From UBA2020 sp964551435 (GTDB lineage Bacteria; Pseudomonadota; Alphaproteobacteria; Micavibrionales; UBA2020): a stretch of DNA of 34,506 nucleotides. Under the pieces are notes generated by a model. The model did not search any database. It saw nothing but the letters and a program-made list of their open reading frames with translations, and had not been told where the DNA came from. The stretch spans positions 1 through 34,506 of the forward strand of contig CAZKBS010000016.1 of the NCBI GenBank assembly GCA_964551435.1, given 5' to 3'. The position numbers were made by a program, and so were the translations under genes. This document shows, one piece after another, positions 7,138 through 15,784 of the stretch; within the stretch, counting starts at the first letter, position 1; every line of letters starts with the position of its first letter.

Positions 7138-8976
7138 ATGAATACGCCCATCCAGCATAACGCCGCGCAAAACGCGCCGCAAACGGCGGAGAATGAACTC
7201 TCCGCCGTGCTGGATGTCGCGCGTTCGGTGCTGGACAAAAAATGGGTTTTCACGCCGACCGATGAACGTCTGGCCGTGGCCATGGCGCAGGCGCATGGCC
7301 TACCGCTGATTGTCACGCGGCTGCTGGCGGCGCGCGGGATTGGCATGGATGGCGTTTCCGGATTCATGAACCCGACCCTGCGCGAACAGATGCCAGACCC
7401 GTACGTGCTGCGCGACATGGAACGCGCGGCAAACCGTATTGCCGATGCGATTGAAAAAGGCCAGCGCGTCGCCGTCTTCGGTGACTATGACGTCGATGGC
7501 GCGACATCGAGTGCGCTTTTGAAACGGTTTTTCACCGCGCTCGGCCTGCCGCTGGATATTTATATTCCCGACCGCATCAAGGAAGGCTACGGCCCCAATG
7601 CCGCCGCGCTGCAAAGCCTGCGTGACAAGGGGGCGGATCTGCTGATTACCGTCGATTGCGGCATCACCGCCTATGATGCGATTGCGGCGGGCAAGGCGGC
7701 GGGGCTGGATATTGTCATCCTCGACCATCACCGCGCGGAGCCTGCGCTGCCCGATGCCGATGCCGTCGTGAACCCGAACCGTATCGATGACGACAGCGGC
7801 CTTGGCCACATGGCCGCCGTGGGCGTCACGTTTCTTGCGGTTGTGGCGATCAATCGCGTTTTGCGCCAGCGCGGATTTTATCAGGCCAACCGCGCGGAGC
7901 CGCATATCCTCAAATGGCTGGATATCGTCGCGCTTGGCACGGTATGTGACGTGGTGCCGCTGACAGGTATCAACCGCGCCTTTGTATCGCAAGGTTTGAA
8001 AGTCATGGCGATGCGCCAGAATCCGGGGCTTGTCGCGCTGGGCGATATCGCGGGCGTCGCGCAGGAAATCGGCGCGTTTCATGCGGGTTTTGTTTATGGA
8101 CCGCGCGTCAACGCGGGCGGGCGCGTCGGTGAATCCGGCCTTGGCTGGCGTTTACTCTCCACCGACGATACGCTGGAGGCGCGAATGCTCGCCAGCAAGC
8201 TGCACGATTACAACAGCGAGCGTAAAGCCATCGAAGACGGCGTTCTCGCCGAAGCACTCGATATGGTTGAAAGCCGCGGCGCGAATGATGACAACGTCAT
8301 CATGGTTGCGGGCGAGGGATGGCACCCCGGGGTGATCGGCATTGTCGCTGCGCGCCTGAAAGAGAAATATAACCGTCCGGCCTGCGTCATTGCTTTTGAC
8401 GACAAGGGCATCGGCAAAGCCTCCGGCCGCTCTGCGGGCAGCATCGACCTTGGTGCGGCGATTATCGCGGCCAAGCAAAAAGAAATCCTGATTGCCGGCG
8501 GCGGCCATAAAATGGCGGCGGGCTTTACGGTGGCGCAGTCGCGCCTGCAGGAACTTCAGGATTTTGTGAACGCGCATATCGCCGCGCAGATGAACGGCGT
8601 GCCCGTGCAGCCGGAGCTGCGCGTGGACCATGTTTTGTCTGTACCTGCGCTGACGCTGGAAATGGCCGAAAAAATCGCCAGCCTCGGCCCCTATGGCGCG
8701 GGCCATGCGGAGCCGCGGTTTGTGCTTTCCGCCGTCAAAATCATCAAGCCGACCGTGGTCGGTGAAAAACACGTCAGCTGTTTTATTCAGGATACCGCTG
8801 GCGGCGGCAGCGTGAAGGCGATTGCCTTCCGCGCGATGGATACGGCGCTGGGCGAGGTCTTGCTCAAATCCGGCGGCGCGCCGCTGCATCTGGCGGGGCA
8901 TGTCACGATCAATACATGGCAGGGCCGCCAGAGCGTCAACTTCCAGATTGTGGACGCCGCGCGGGTTTACGGTTAA
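7138..8976 (+). CDS. recJ: single-stranded-DNA-specific 5'-3' exonuclease RecJ
   Basis: It degrades single-stranded DNA 5' to 3' in recombinational, mismatch and excision repair. At 612 aa it has the usual length. The DHH-family motifs are in order: D116-Y-D-V-D120-G (motif I), VDCGI (motif II), D196-H-H198 (motif III), GLGHMAAVGV with VALGTVCDVVPL (motif IV), GPRVNAGGRVG, GEGWHPGVIGI and the DHHA1 motif GGHKMAAGF. An OB-type C-terminal region follows (about 480-600). It starts 2 nt after the glpX stop without a strong ribosome site, so translational coupling to glpX is likely. No terminator with a T-run follows directly. Confidence 0.97.
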   Translation: MNTPIQHNAAQNAPQTAENELSAVLDVARSVLDKKWVFTPTDERLAVAMAQAHGLPLIVTRLLAARGIGMDGVSGFMNPTLREQMPDPYVLRDMERAANRIADAIEKGQRVAVFGDYDVDGATSSALLKRFFTALGLPLDIYIPDRIKEGYGPNAAALQSLRDKGADLLITVDCGITAYDAIAAGKAAGLDIVILDHHRAEPALPDADAVVNPNRIDDDSGLGHMAAVGVTFLAVVAINRVLRQRGFYQANRAEPHILKWLDIVALGTVCDVVPLTGINRAFVSQGLKVMAMRQNPGLVALGDIAGVAQEIGAFHAGFVYGPRVNAGGRVGESGLGWRLLSTDDTLEARMLASKLHDYNSERKAIEDGVLAEALDMVESRGANDDNVIMVAGEGWHPGVIGIVAARLKEKYNRPACVIAFDDKGIGKASGRSAGSIDLGAAIIAAKQKEILIAGGGHKMAAGFTVAQSRLQELQDFVNAHIAAQMNGVPVQPELRVDHVLSVPALTLEMAEKIASLGPYGAGHAEPRFVLSAVKIIKPTVVGEKHVSCFIQDTAGGGSVKAIAFRAMDTALGEVLLKSGGAPLHLAGHVTINTWQGRQSVNFQIVDAARVYG

Positions 8977-9092
8977 GCCCCTTGCGCGGCTTGGGTTGAT
9001 TCTGACCAGTCACCTTCGGTCTTCCGGCTATTGCCGCGATATCCCGGGCGCAGCGATTGCGGAGTAAAAACCTAATAAAAATAGATATTTAG

Positions 9093-9114
9093 GTGCAGGT
9101 GAAAATTCCTGCAC
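9093..9114 (+). other. perfect 7-bp hairpin between recJ and tRNA-Glu
   Basis: GTGCAGG / CCTGCAC with an 8-nt AT-rich loop. No T-run follows, so it is not a classic terminator. It could stabilise the 3' end of the hom-glpX-recJ mRNA or be a protein-binding dyad. Function unknown. Confidence 0.35.
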
Positions 9115-9131
9115 GGGTGCGAAAATACCGC

Positions 9132-9160
9132 TTGATTTTCCGGCGCATGGCGGGTAAAAA
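9132..9160 (+). promoter_or_regulatory. candidate sigma-70-type promoter for tRNA-Glu
   Basis: TTGATT at 9132-9137, a 17-bp spacer and TAAAAA at 9155-9160. The expected start near 9167 is about 17 nt before the tRNA 5' end, a usual distance for a tRNA leader. The match is moderate (4 of 6 in each box). Confidence 0.4.
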
Positions 9161-9183
9161 CACTTCACCTCGAAAGACATTGC

Positions 9184-9259
9184 GTCCCCTTCGTCTAGAG
9201 GCCTAGGACACGTCCCTTTCACGGATGTAACAGGGGTTCGAATCCCCTAGGGGACGCCA
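9184..9259 (+). tRNA. tRNA-Glu (anticodon TTC)
   Basis: A complete 76-nt cloverleaf. The acceptor starts GTCCCCT and pairs with AGGGGAC. The anticodon arm CGTCC / GGATG encloses the loop CTTTCAC with anticodon TTC at 9218-9220. The T-arm is AGGGG-TTCGAAT-CCCCT, the discriminator is G9256 and CCA is encoded at 9257-9259. The sequence strongly resembles other alphaproteobacterial tRNA-Glu genes. It is followed by its own terminator. Confidence 0.98.
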
Positions 9260-9273
9260 CTTCGAGAAAACAG

Positions 9274-9295
9274 CCCGCCGCAAGGCGGGTTTTTT
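9274..9295 (+). terminator. terminator after tRNA-Glu
   Basis: CCCGCC / GGCGGG stem with a GCAA tetraloop, then TTTTTT, 15 nt after the tRNA CCA. A textbook rho-independent terminator. Confidence 0.93.
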
Positions 9296-9351
9296 ATTGT
9301 CTGATATTTTTTGTCCGTCTTCGCGTTATACTGGAATAAAGTAGGTGACGT

Positions 9352-9933
9352 ATGAGCGACCAAGATCCCCAAAATCAAGACAGCGAACAAGACGGCGGCT
9401 ATATGTCCGCACCCGAAGCAGCGGCCTATGAACGGCGTGCCAAGGCGATAGGTATTGGCATTTTTCTGGTGGTTCTTTTCGGCGGCGCGATTTTGTTCGA
9501 TATGGGGGCGGATTCATGGTCGCCCAAACAGCGGGAGTCGATGTTTGTACCGCGGGGGCCGTCATCAGGGGCGGATAAGCCCGTGCCCGACCAAACAGCG
9601 GGAACGGCGGGAGGACGCGCCGATGCCTTGTTGCTGGCACAGCCGCGCAATGCCTATGACCTGCCTGCTACAGATGAATCGCCGGAGGGGTGGCTGCGCG
9701 TGACGACCGGCGAGGTCAAGGCTTTCGCGCCGCGCCGTGACCGCATGAATGACGGCAGCACGCGTAAAAATCTTTATGCCCGCACCGAATATTTCATGCC
9801 CGATAAACGGGCGGACTGCTATTTCCATCAATATATGGGGCTGGAGCCTGTCTATACCATCGGTCAGCGCGTGCGCATTCAATACGACCCCACGGCGGAT
9901 GATCCGTGCGGAACGTCGCGTATCGTCAAATAA
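9352..9933 (+). CDS. single-pass membrane protein, unknown function (possibly DUF3592-like)
   Basis: This 193-aa protein has a Gln/Asp-rich cytoplasmic N-terminus (1-35). One transmembrane helix follows at about 36-52 (IGIGIFLVVLFGGAILF). The rest is a hydrophilic, presumably periplasmic domain. The C-terminal half (TEYFMPDKRADCYFHQY, then YTIGQRVRIQYDPTADDPCG) has the layout of a small beta domain: a strand, a tight turn and a final V-x-I-x-Y-D-P strand. This recalls DUF3592-type proteins, but I do not claim the match. Two cysteines, in DCYF and DPCG, could form a disulfide in the periplasm. It stands alone between the tRNA-Glu terminator and a bidirectional terminator. Confidence 0.75.
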   Translation: MSDQDPQNQDSEQDGGYMSAPEAAAYERRAKAIGIGIFLVVLFGGAILFDMGADSWSPKQRESMFVPRGPSSGADKPVPDQTAGTAGGRADALLLAQPRNAYDLPATDESPEGWLRVTTGEVKAFAPRRDRMNDGSTRKNLYARTEYFMPDKRADCYFHQYMGLEPVYTIGQRVRIQYDPTADDPCGTSRIVK

Positions 9934-9946
9934 AAAACAAAACGTG

Positions 9947-9976
9947 AAAAAGCCCAGTGTTTCCACCGGGCTTTTT
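9947..9976 (+). terminator. bidirectional terminator
   Basis: AAAAAGCCC (9947-9955) pairs with GGGCTTTTT (9968-9976). An inner GTG/CAC pairing extends the stem past one mismatch. T-runs are present in both orientations. It ends the 9352-9933 gene and may also stop transcription from ccrM, which converges on it. Confidence 0.85.
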
Positions 9977-10068
9977 GCTTTGGAGGCGCTGAGCCGCAGA
10001 TGAGGGCGGCTTCGCCGGGGAGTGATCAGAGCCATGAGTTTGGGGTTTGGCGCTGACCGAAGCGGTGT

Positions 10069-11196
10069 TTATTCCTGCATCTGTGATCTGATTTCCTGAC
10101 GCAGCACGTCGATGGGCCAGACTTTGCCTTTGTTTTCGAAATGCCAGAACGTCCAGCCATTGCAGGAGGGCAGGCCTTGCAGCGCCGCGCCGACCTTGTG
10201 GATGGAGCCTTTGTGGTCGCCCGTGTGGTTGCGCGCGACAAGGTTACCATCCGCGCGGACGCGGGCGGAGAAACGGCGGGTGTGATCGAACAGCACGGTG
10301 CCGGGTTCCAGCAGGCCCTGTTCGATGACAGTGCCGAAGGGCACGCGCGGCTCTGCGCGTTTTTCGATGGGCTTCAGCATCTCGTCATCGCCGGTCTTGA
10401 TGGATTTGATGCGTTCCTGTGCATGGGCGATGTATTCGCTTTCGCGCTCGATGCCGATGAAATCGCGGCCCAGTTTCTTGGCCACCGCGCCGGTGGTGCC
10501 GGTGCCGAAGAAGGGGTCGAGGATAACGTCGCCCGTATTGGTCGAAGACATAATCACACGGTGCAGCAGCGCTTCGGGCTTTTGCGTCGGGTGGGCTTTC
10601 CGGCCATCACCTTTTTTCAGGCGCTCGGCGCCGGTGCAAAGGGGGATGGTCCAGTCGCTGCGCATTTGCAGGTCTTCGTTCAGCGCTTTCATGGCGTCGT
10701 AGTTAAAGCGGTATTTGGCGCTTTCCGATTTCGATGCCCAGATGAGGGTTTCATGCGCGTTGGTAAAACGGCGACCGCGGAAGTTGGGCATCGGGTTGGT
10801 CTTGCGCCAGACGATGTCGTTCAAAATCCAGAAACCGAGGTCTTGCAGCATCGCACCGAGACGGAAGATGTTATGATAACTGCCGATGACCCAGATGGCG
10901 CCGTCGTCTTTCAGCAGGCGCTTCGCTTCGAGCAGCCATGCGCGACAAAAACGGTCGTATTCGCCGAAGCTGGAAAACTTGTCCCAATCATCCTCGACAC
11001 CGGCAACCTTGCTGTTGTCGGGGCGGGTGAGGTCGCCGCCGAGTTGCAGGTTATACGGCGGATCCGCGAAAATCAGGTCGATGGAGCGCGCCGGCAGGGA
11101 TTTCATCATCTCGATGCAATCGCCTTGCAGGATTTTATTCCGCGGCAAGTCTGATTTTGCTTTTTTATCAGCGGTTTTTGTCGTGGTTTTCATCAT
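10069..11196 (-). CDS. ccrM: CcrM-type DNA adenine-N6 methyltransferase (GANTC)
   Basis: It methylates adenine in GANTC; in alphaproteobacteria this enzyme marks cell-cycle progress through hemimethylated promoters. The protein is 375 aa, close to the Caulobacter length. It is a beta-class amino-methyltransferase: the catalytic DPPY motif is at 45-48, and the SAM-binding motif DPFFGTGTTGAVA lies in the C-terminal half. PMPNFRGRRFTNAHETLIWA and the C-terminal extension (about 275-375, with SCNGWTFWHFE) are typical of CcrM/HinfI-type orphan enzymes. No restriction gene is adjacent, which supports an orphan regulatory role. AGGGAG lies 9 nt before the ATG at 11196. The promoter region holds five GANTC sites, described separately. 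Confidence 0.96.
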   Translation of the reverse strand: MMKTTTKTADKKAKSDLPRNKILQGDCIEMMKSLPARSIDLIFADPPYNLQLGGDLTRPDNSKVAGVEDDWDKFSSFGEYDRFCRAWLLEAKRLLKDDGAIWVIGSYHNIFRLGAMLQDLGFWILNDIVWRKTNPMPNFRGRRFTNAHETLIWASKSESAKYRFNYDAMKALNEDLQMRSDWTIPLCTGAERLKKGDGRKAHPTQKPEALLHRVIMSSTNTGDVILDPFFGTGTTGAVAKKLGRDFIGIERESEYIAHAQERIKSIKTGDDEMLKPIEKRAEPRVPFGTVIEQGLLEPGTVLFDHTRRFSARVRADGNLVARNHTGDHKGSIHKVGAALQGLPSCNGWTFWHFENKGKVWPIDVLRQEIRSQMQE

Positions 11197-11279
11197 AATT
11201 CTAAACTCCCTTGTCTAGAATCATGATTCAAAGTGGACTCGCCGTCAACAAAAATCTTCAAAAAAGAATCAAATGAATC
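11197..11279 (-). promoter_or_regulatory. ccrM promoter with five GANTC methylation sites
   Basis: On the minus strand a promoter is visible: TTGACG (11243-11248), a 17-bp spacer and CATGAT (11220-11225). GANTC sites are at 11218-11222 and 11225-11229 (both overlap the -10 box), 11236-11240 (spacer), 11266-11270 and 11275-11279 (upstream of the -35 box). Random expectation is about one site per 256 bp. This is the arrangement expected for a methyltransferase that senses methylation of its own promoter. No TTAA-N7-TTAA CtrA box is seen here. Confidence 0.75.
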
Positions 11280-11949
11280 AGCTAATTACAGAAGTATCTT
11301 TAAGTATGAGGTGAGAAATGGGGGCGAAGCTGCGGCGGTGATGCGGCGTAATCCCATGAATTTCAAGGGCTTTCAGATGGGCGGCGGTGCCGTATCCGGC
11401 ATTGCGTGCCCAGCCGTAGGCGGGGAACTCGGCGTCGAGTTTTTTCATCAGCTCGTCGCGGTAATGCTTCGCGACGATGGAGGCCGCGGCGATTGACAGG
11501 CTGCGCGCATCGCCCTTGACGATGGTTTGGGTGTGGCAGGGCATCTTCGGCGCCTTGTTGCCGTCGATAAGGGCACAGGCGGCGGCCTGCGGCAGGCCCG
11601 CGTAGGCTTTTTGCATCGCCTTTAGCGAGGCCTGAAGGATGTTGATGCTGTCGATATCCTCGACGCTGCAAAGGGCGATGGAAACCTGTCCGGCATCGTG
11701 GATGCGCGCATAAAGATCTGCACGTCTCGCGGCGGTCAGTTTTTTGCTGTCGTTAATGACTTCCCATAGCTTGGCGTGACGCGTGTCGCGCGCCAGCACC
11801 ACGGCGGCGGCAACCACGGGGCCGGCCAGCGGGCCGCGCCCGACCTCGTCAATGCCGCAAACCTGCGCCGTGGCGCCTGCGGTGCGGATAAAGGCGTCTT
11901 CGAAGCTGAAATCAGGCCGGTCGGCGGCTTTAAGCGCCGTGTCCGGCAT
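11278..11949 (-). CDS. rnhB: ribonuclease HII
   Basis: It cleaves RNA in RNA-DNA hybrids, including single ribonucleotides in DNA. With the start at 11949 the product is 223 aa. The catalytic carboxylates are visible: Asp34-Glu35 in GIDEVGRGPLAGPV, the third Asp in LIDGNK, and the fourth in SIVAKHYRDELM. NDSKKL is the conserved substrate-binding loop. The start at 11949 is chosen because upstream residues are not conserved and lie in the preceding gene. The two genes overlap by 20 nt, so translation is probably coupled. The gene closes the pepN - methyltransferase - rnhB run, and its stop codon touches the GANTC-rich ccrM promoter. Confidence 0.95.
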   Translation of the reverse strand: MPDTALKAADRPDFSFEDAFIRTAGATAQVCGIDEVGRGPLAGPVVAAAVVLARDTRHAKLWEVINDSKKLTAARRADLYARIHDAGQVSIALCSVEDIDSINILQASLKAMQKAYAGLPQAAACALIDGNKAPKMPCHTQTIVKGDARSLSIAAASIVAKHYRDELMKKLDAEFPAYGWARNAGYGTAAHLKALEIHGITPHHRRSFAPISHLILKDTSVIS

Positions 11950-12694
11950 GCGGTTTCTTTTGATGCTTGACGATGAATTTGCTGAACGGATACCACGACC
12001 AGAACTGCTTGGCGACGGCAAGGCCGTGACGTTTCAGAAGGCTGATGAGGCCTTTTTTTGACAGGTAAACGAAGTTGATGGGGGGGAAGACCACGGGCCA
12101 GACTGTGAATTTGCCGGGCAGATTCCAGTGGTTGCCATCGGGTTCTTCTATGTAAATAATTCCGCCCGGTTTCAGCAGCTTGGCCATGGCAGCGGCCAGT
12201 TCATCCGGATGCGTTTGTAGCGAAAAAGCCTCCAGCGCATAGATGAAATCATATTCACCGGCATGGGTTTCGGCGAATTCCTTGGCGCTGGTATTTTCGA
12301 AAAGCTCTTCGCCGTAGCGGCTGCGCGCGAATTCGACGAAAAATTCATGCTCGTCGATGCCATAGGCCTGCATGCCCAGCTGCTTTGCGGCGATGACCGT
12401 GTAGCCATTCTGGCTGCAGATATCGAGAAATTTTTTACCAGACGGGTTCGGCATCACGCGCTGAATGATTTTCTTGCGTAGTTCGATATCGCGGTCCGGA
12501 TTGGGTGTATGGGTGATTTGCGGTTCGATCTCGCCGAAATACTGTTCACGCTTTTCGTCGGTCATCCATGGCCTGACCATCACGCTACCGCAGGCGCGGC
12601 AGGCCTCCAGCGTATAATCGTTCTTTTCGCCCAGAAAAAGGGAGACAAAGTCCTTGTGACAGATGGGGCATTTGTCCTTATGTGTTTCGGTCAT
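11930..12694 (-). CDS. zinc-ribbon class I methyltransferase
   Basis: This 254-aa protein starts with a small zinc ribbon, Cys9-x2-Cys12 and Cys32-x2-Cys35. A class I SAM methyltransferase domain follows (about 75-215). Motif I is degenerate (KFLDICSQNGYTVIAAK instead of the Gly-rich consensus), but the acidic end of beta-2 (YGIDEHEFF), the acidic motif (YDFIYALEAF) and the post-motif KLLKPGGIIYIEEP are all in place. This build is common in methyltransferases of sugar and surface-polysaccharide pathways; the substrate here is unknown. It starts 10 nt after pepN and overlaps rnhB by 20 nt, so it is part of that operon. A role tied to its neighbours is not obvious. Confidence 0.82.
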   Translation of the reverse strand: MTETHKDKCPICHKDFVSLFLGEKNDYTLEACRACGSVMVRPWMTDEKREQYFGEIEPQITHTPNPDRDIELRKKIIQRVMPNPSGKKFLDICSQNGYTVIAAKQLGMQAYGIDEHEFFVEFARSRYGEELFENTSAKEFAETHAGEYDFIYALEAFSLQTHPDELAAAMAKLLKPGGIIYIEEPDGNHWNLPGKFTVWPVVFPPINFVYLSKKGLISLLKRHGLAVAKQFWSWYPFSKFIVKHQKKPHAGHGA

Positions 12695-12704
12695 CGAGAA
12701 CCCT

Positions 12705-15308
12705 TCAGCTCAGGCTTTTTGAAACGACTTCATAGACGTCGTTGGAAATATCCTTCTCCGCCAGTATGCGCTTAAGTTCGTTTTCCATCAAGCCCTTGCG
12801 TGCGCTGTCATAACGCCGCCAGTTGCGCAGGGGGCCAACCAGCCGCGCCGCCGTCGAGGGGTTGATGCCGTTGACCTTGATGACCGTATCGGCCAGAAGG
12901 CGATAACCCGCGCCATCCTTGCGGTGGAACCACTTCTGATTACCGATGGCGAAGCTGCCCATCAGGGCGCGCAGGCGGTTGGGGTTTTTATAGGTAAAGT
13001 CCGGATGCGCGGTCAGTCGGCTGACGTCTTCGACCGTCGCATCGCGGTCGGCGATGGCCTGCAGGCTGAACCATTTGTCCAGCACCAGCGGTTCATGCTT
13101 CCACGCGGCATAGAAATCGGCGAAGGCGGTTTCGCGCTCCGGCGTTTGCGTATCGGCTAGAACGGACAGCGCGGCAACTTTATCGGTCATATTGGTCGCC
13201 GCTTTGTACTGCGCGGCGGCCAGTTTGACGGCAGCCGCTTCGTCTGCTGCCTGAATGAACCGCAGCGTGGCGGTTTTGAGGCGGCGTTTGCCGACCGACA
13301 GCGGGTCGGGGCTATAGGGGCCGGTGTCGTTGTTGGCGGTATAAAGCGCGGTCAGCTCGGCCATATACGCGCGGCCGATTTCCTGCGCGACGAACTGGCG
13401 GGCAGCGTAAAGCCCGTCGACATCGACCACATCCATCAACTGCGACAGATAGGTTTCCGATGGCAACACCAGCGCCTTGGCCAGCAGGACGCGGTCGGCC
13501 TTGGTGTCTTTGATCAGCGCGCCGAAGGCATCGAGGCAGGCCTTGGGCATTTTCTTTTCGCCGCCGGACGCCATCGACAGAATAAGACGCTGCAAATAAG
13601 TCTGGCCGGAGTCCCAGCGGTTGAAACCGTCGCTGTCATGCGCCATCAGGAACAAAAGGTCGGCATCGCTGAGATCGGTTTTCAGCTTCACCGGCGCCGA
13701 AAAACCGCGCAGCAGGGACGGTACGGGTTTTTCGCCGATGCCGTCGAAAACAAATGTCTGCTCTCTTTCAACCAGATGCAGCACGCGCGTGCCGCCCTCC
13801 AGCATATCCTTGCCGTTTGCGCCCAGAAGCCCGACGGCCACCGGAATATGCATCGGCTTTTTATCTTTCTGGCCGGGGGTGTCTGGCGTGTCCTGACGGA
13901 TGGTCAGGTGGAATTTCTTGCCCGCATCGTCGTAATGGCTGGTGACGGTCAGCGTCGGCGTGCCGGCCTGCGAATACCATAGTTTGAACTGTTTCAGATC
14001 AACGCCCGACGCGTCCTGCATGCACTGCACGAAATCGTCGCAGGTAACGGCCTGGCCGTCGTGACGCGCGAAATACAAATCCGTGCCCTTGCGGTATTTT
14101 TCCGCGCCCAGCAGGGTGTGGATCATGCGGATGACCTCCGCGCCTTTTTCGTACACGGTAGGGGTGTAGAAATTGTTGATCTCGATATAGTTATCGGGAC
14201 GGATGGGGTGTGCCATCGGGCTGGCATCTTCGGGGAACTGGAAGTTGCGCAGTTGCTCCACGTCGTCAATGCGCTGCACGGCGGCGCTGTTCATATCGGC
14301 GGAAAAACACTGGTCGCGGAAAACCGTCAGGCCTTCCTTCAGGCTCAGCTGGAACCAGTCGCGGCAGGTGATGCGGTTGCCCGTCCAGTTGTGGAAATAT
14401 TCATGCGCGACGACGCCTTCGATGGCTAGATAATCCGCATCCGTCGCGGTTTCCGGCTTGGCGAGCACGAGTTTGGAGTTGAAGATATTCAGGCTCTTGT
14501 TCTCCATCGCGCCGAAGTTGAAATCGTTGACGGCGACGATGTTGAAAATATTCAGGTCGTATTCGCGGCCGTATTTTTCCTCGTCCCATTTCATGGAATC
14601 TTTAAGCGCCTTCATGGCATGGGCGCATTTGTCTTCGTTGCCGTGGTTGACGTAGATATACAGGTCAACCTTGCGCCCGCTCATGGTCGTAAAAGTATCG
14701 TGGATATGCGCAAGGTTGCCCGCGACCAGCGCGAAAAGATAGCTCGGCTTGATAAACGGATCTTCCCATACGGCATAATGGCGTCCGCCGCCCAGATCGC
14801 CCTTGTCGATGCAGTTGCCATTGCCAAGCAGTACGGGGCAGGCGGTTTTGTCAGCCTCGATGCGCGTGGTAAAGGTGGTCATCACATCGCTGCGATCCAG
14901 GTAATAGGTGATTTTGCGGAAACCTTCCGGCTCGCACTGGGTGCAGTAATTGCCGCCGGAGAAATAAAGCCCTTCGAGGGCGGTGTTTTCTTCCGGCTTG
15001 ATATCGCAGGCGACTTCCAGCGTGAATTTTTCCGGCACGTCATGCACGGTCAGGCTGGTGTCATCGACGGTATAGCGGTTACCTGCCAGCGTTTCGCCAT
15101 CCAGCGCGACGGATTTGAGCGCGAGTTCCTGCCCATCCAGCACCAGCGCGGTTGCCGCCGGATTTTCGCGTTTGAAAACCGTTTTTGCGGTCACCGTGGT
15201 GACGCCCGCGCGGATGTCAAAGGTGAGGTGGATATGCTCGATGCTGAAATCTGGCTTTTTGTAATCTTTGAGATATTTTGTTTGCGGGGCGTTTTCGGTT
15301 CTCAGCAT
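12705..15308 (-). CDS. pepN: aminopeptidase N (M1 family)
   Basis: It removes N-terminal residues from peptides during cytoplasmic peptide recycling. The 867-aa length fits bacterial PepN. The exopeptidase motif G266-A-M-E-N270 and the zinc motif H302-E-Y-F-H306 followed by NWTGNR and SLKEG are intact. The segment NEDKCAHAMKALKDSMKWDEE before the GAMEN motif is also characteristic of the PepN subgroup. The start at 15308 has AAGGAA about 10 nt upstream. It is the first gene of a three-gene minus-strand run. The divergent gene at 15413 begins about 100 nt away. Confidence 0.97.
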   Translation of the reverse strand: MLRTENAPQTKYLKDYKKPDFSIEHIHLTFDIRAGVTTVTAKTVFKRENPAATALVLDGQELALKSVALDGETLAGNRYTVDDTSLTVHDVPEKFTLEVACDIKPEENTALEGLYFSGGNYCTQCEPEGFRKITYYLDRSDVMTTFTTRIEADKTACPVLLGNGNCIDKGDLGGGRHYAVWEDPFIKPSYLFALVAGNLAHIHDTFTTMSGRKVDLYIYVNHGNEDKCAHAMKALKDSMKWDEEKYGREYDLNIFNIVAVNDFNFGAMENKSLNIFNSKLVLAKPETATDADYLAIEGVVAHEYFHNWTGNRITCRDWFQLSLKEGLTVFRDQCFSADMNSAAVQRIDDVEQLRNFQFPEDASPMAHPIRPDNYIEINNFYTPTVYEKGAEVIRMIHTLLGAEKYRKGTDLYFARHDGQAVTCDDFVQCMQDASGVDLKQFKLWYSQAGTPTLTVTSHYDDAGKKFHLTIRQDTPDTPGQKDKKPMHIPVAVGLLGANGKDMLEGGTRVLHLVEREQTFVFDGIGEKPVPSLLRGFSAPVKLKTDLSDADLLFLMAHDSDGFNRWDSGQTYLQRLILSMASGGEKKMPKACLDAFGALIKDTKADRVLLAKALVLPSETYLSQLMDVVDVDGLYAARQFVAQEIGRAYMAELTALYTANNDTGPYSPDPLSVGKRRLKTATLRFIQAADEAAAVKLAAAQYKAATNMTDKVAALSVLADTQTPERETAFADFYAAWKHEPLVLDKWFSLQAIADRDATVEDVSRLTAHPDFTYKNPNRLRALMGSFAIGNQKWFHRKDGAGYRLLADTVIKVNGINPSTAARLVGPLRNWRRYDSARKGLMENELKRILAEKDISNDVYEVVSKSLS

Positions 15309-15412
15309 CGCGTGTGTTCCTTGTATCCGGCGTTGGCGGAAGCGAAATTATAAAGCATCAAAAGTAAAAAATCATATATCCTTGCAAAGCAGGGCAAGGC
15401 AGGGTTTGTGAT

Positions 15413-15769
15413 ATGAATAATGAAGATGATATTTTTTCCGTAAAAGAGGCGCTGGAGGGTTTGACCGATACCGGCAATCCATCGCGCCGCCGCGCTGTGG
15501 GCGGGCTGTTGCTGCTTTGTATTACCGGCTGTGTGGCATATGCGGCGTGGCGCTTTACGGCGGGCGATATGCAGATGACGCTGTTGATGGTAGGCGCGGC
15601 GCTGGTGACGGGGGCGTCGCTTTTGTTCCGTGCAACGATGATGAAAGACAAATCTGCCAAACGCGCATCACCGCTGCGGATTGTGCTGAATATCATCGTG
15701 GCAGCCGCAATACTGGCCGGATGTTTTTATTTCTATGCGCGGGGGATTGATAACCTGCTTGCGCCGTAA
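15413..15769 (+). CDS. small three-helix membrane protein, unknown function
   Basis: This 118-aa protein has an acidic N-terminus (MNNEDDIFSVKEALEGL) and three predicted membrane helices, at about residues 29-47 (GGLLLLCITGCVAYAAW), 53-72 (MTLLMVGAALVTGASLLF) and 88-110 (IVLNIIVAAAILAGCFYFY). Short basic loops separate them (SRRRA, KDKSAKRAS). No family was recognised. The ATG follows a purine-rich AGGGCAAGGCAGGG stretch. It is transcribed divergently from pepN and convergently with obgE, whose stop codon lies 15 nt past its own. Confidence 0.7.
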   Translation: MNNEDDIFSVKEALEGLTDTGNPSRRRAVGGLLLLCITGCVAYAAWRFTAGDMQMTLLMVGAALVTGASLLFRATMMKDKSAKRASPLRIVLNIIVAAAILAGCFYFYARGIDNLLAP

Positions 15770-15784
15770 GGTGTTCCGGCGGGG

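Noticed and set aside
10069..11196. A restriction-modification system around the GANTC methyltransferase
   Set aside because: Neighbours are a terminator, a membrane protein and rnhB; no endonuclease or specificity gene is present, so it is an orphan methyltransferase.
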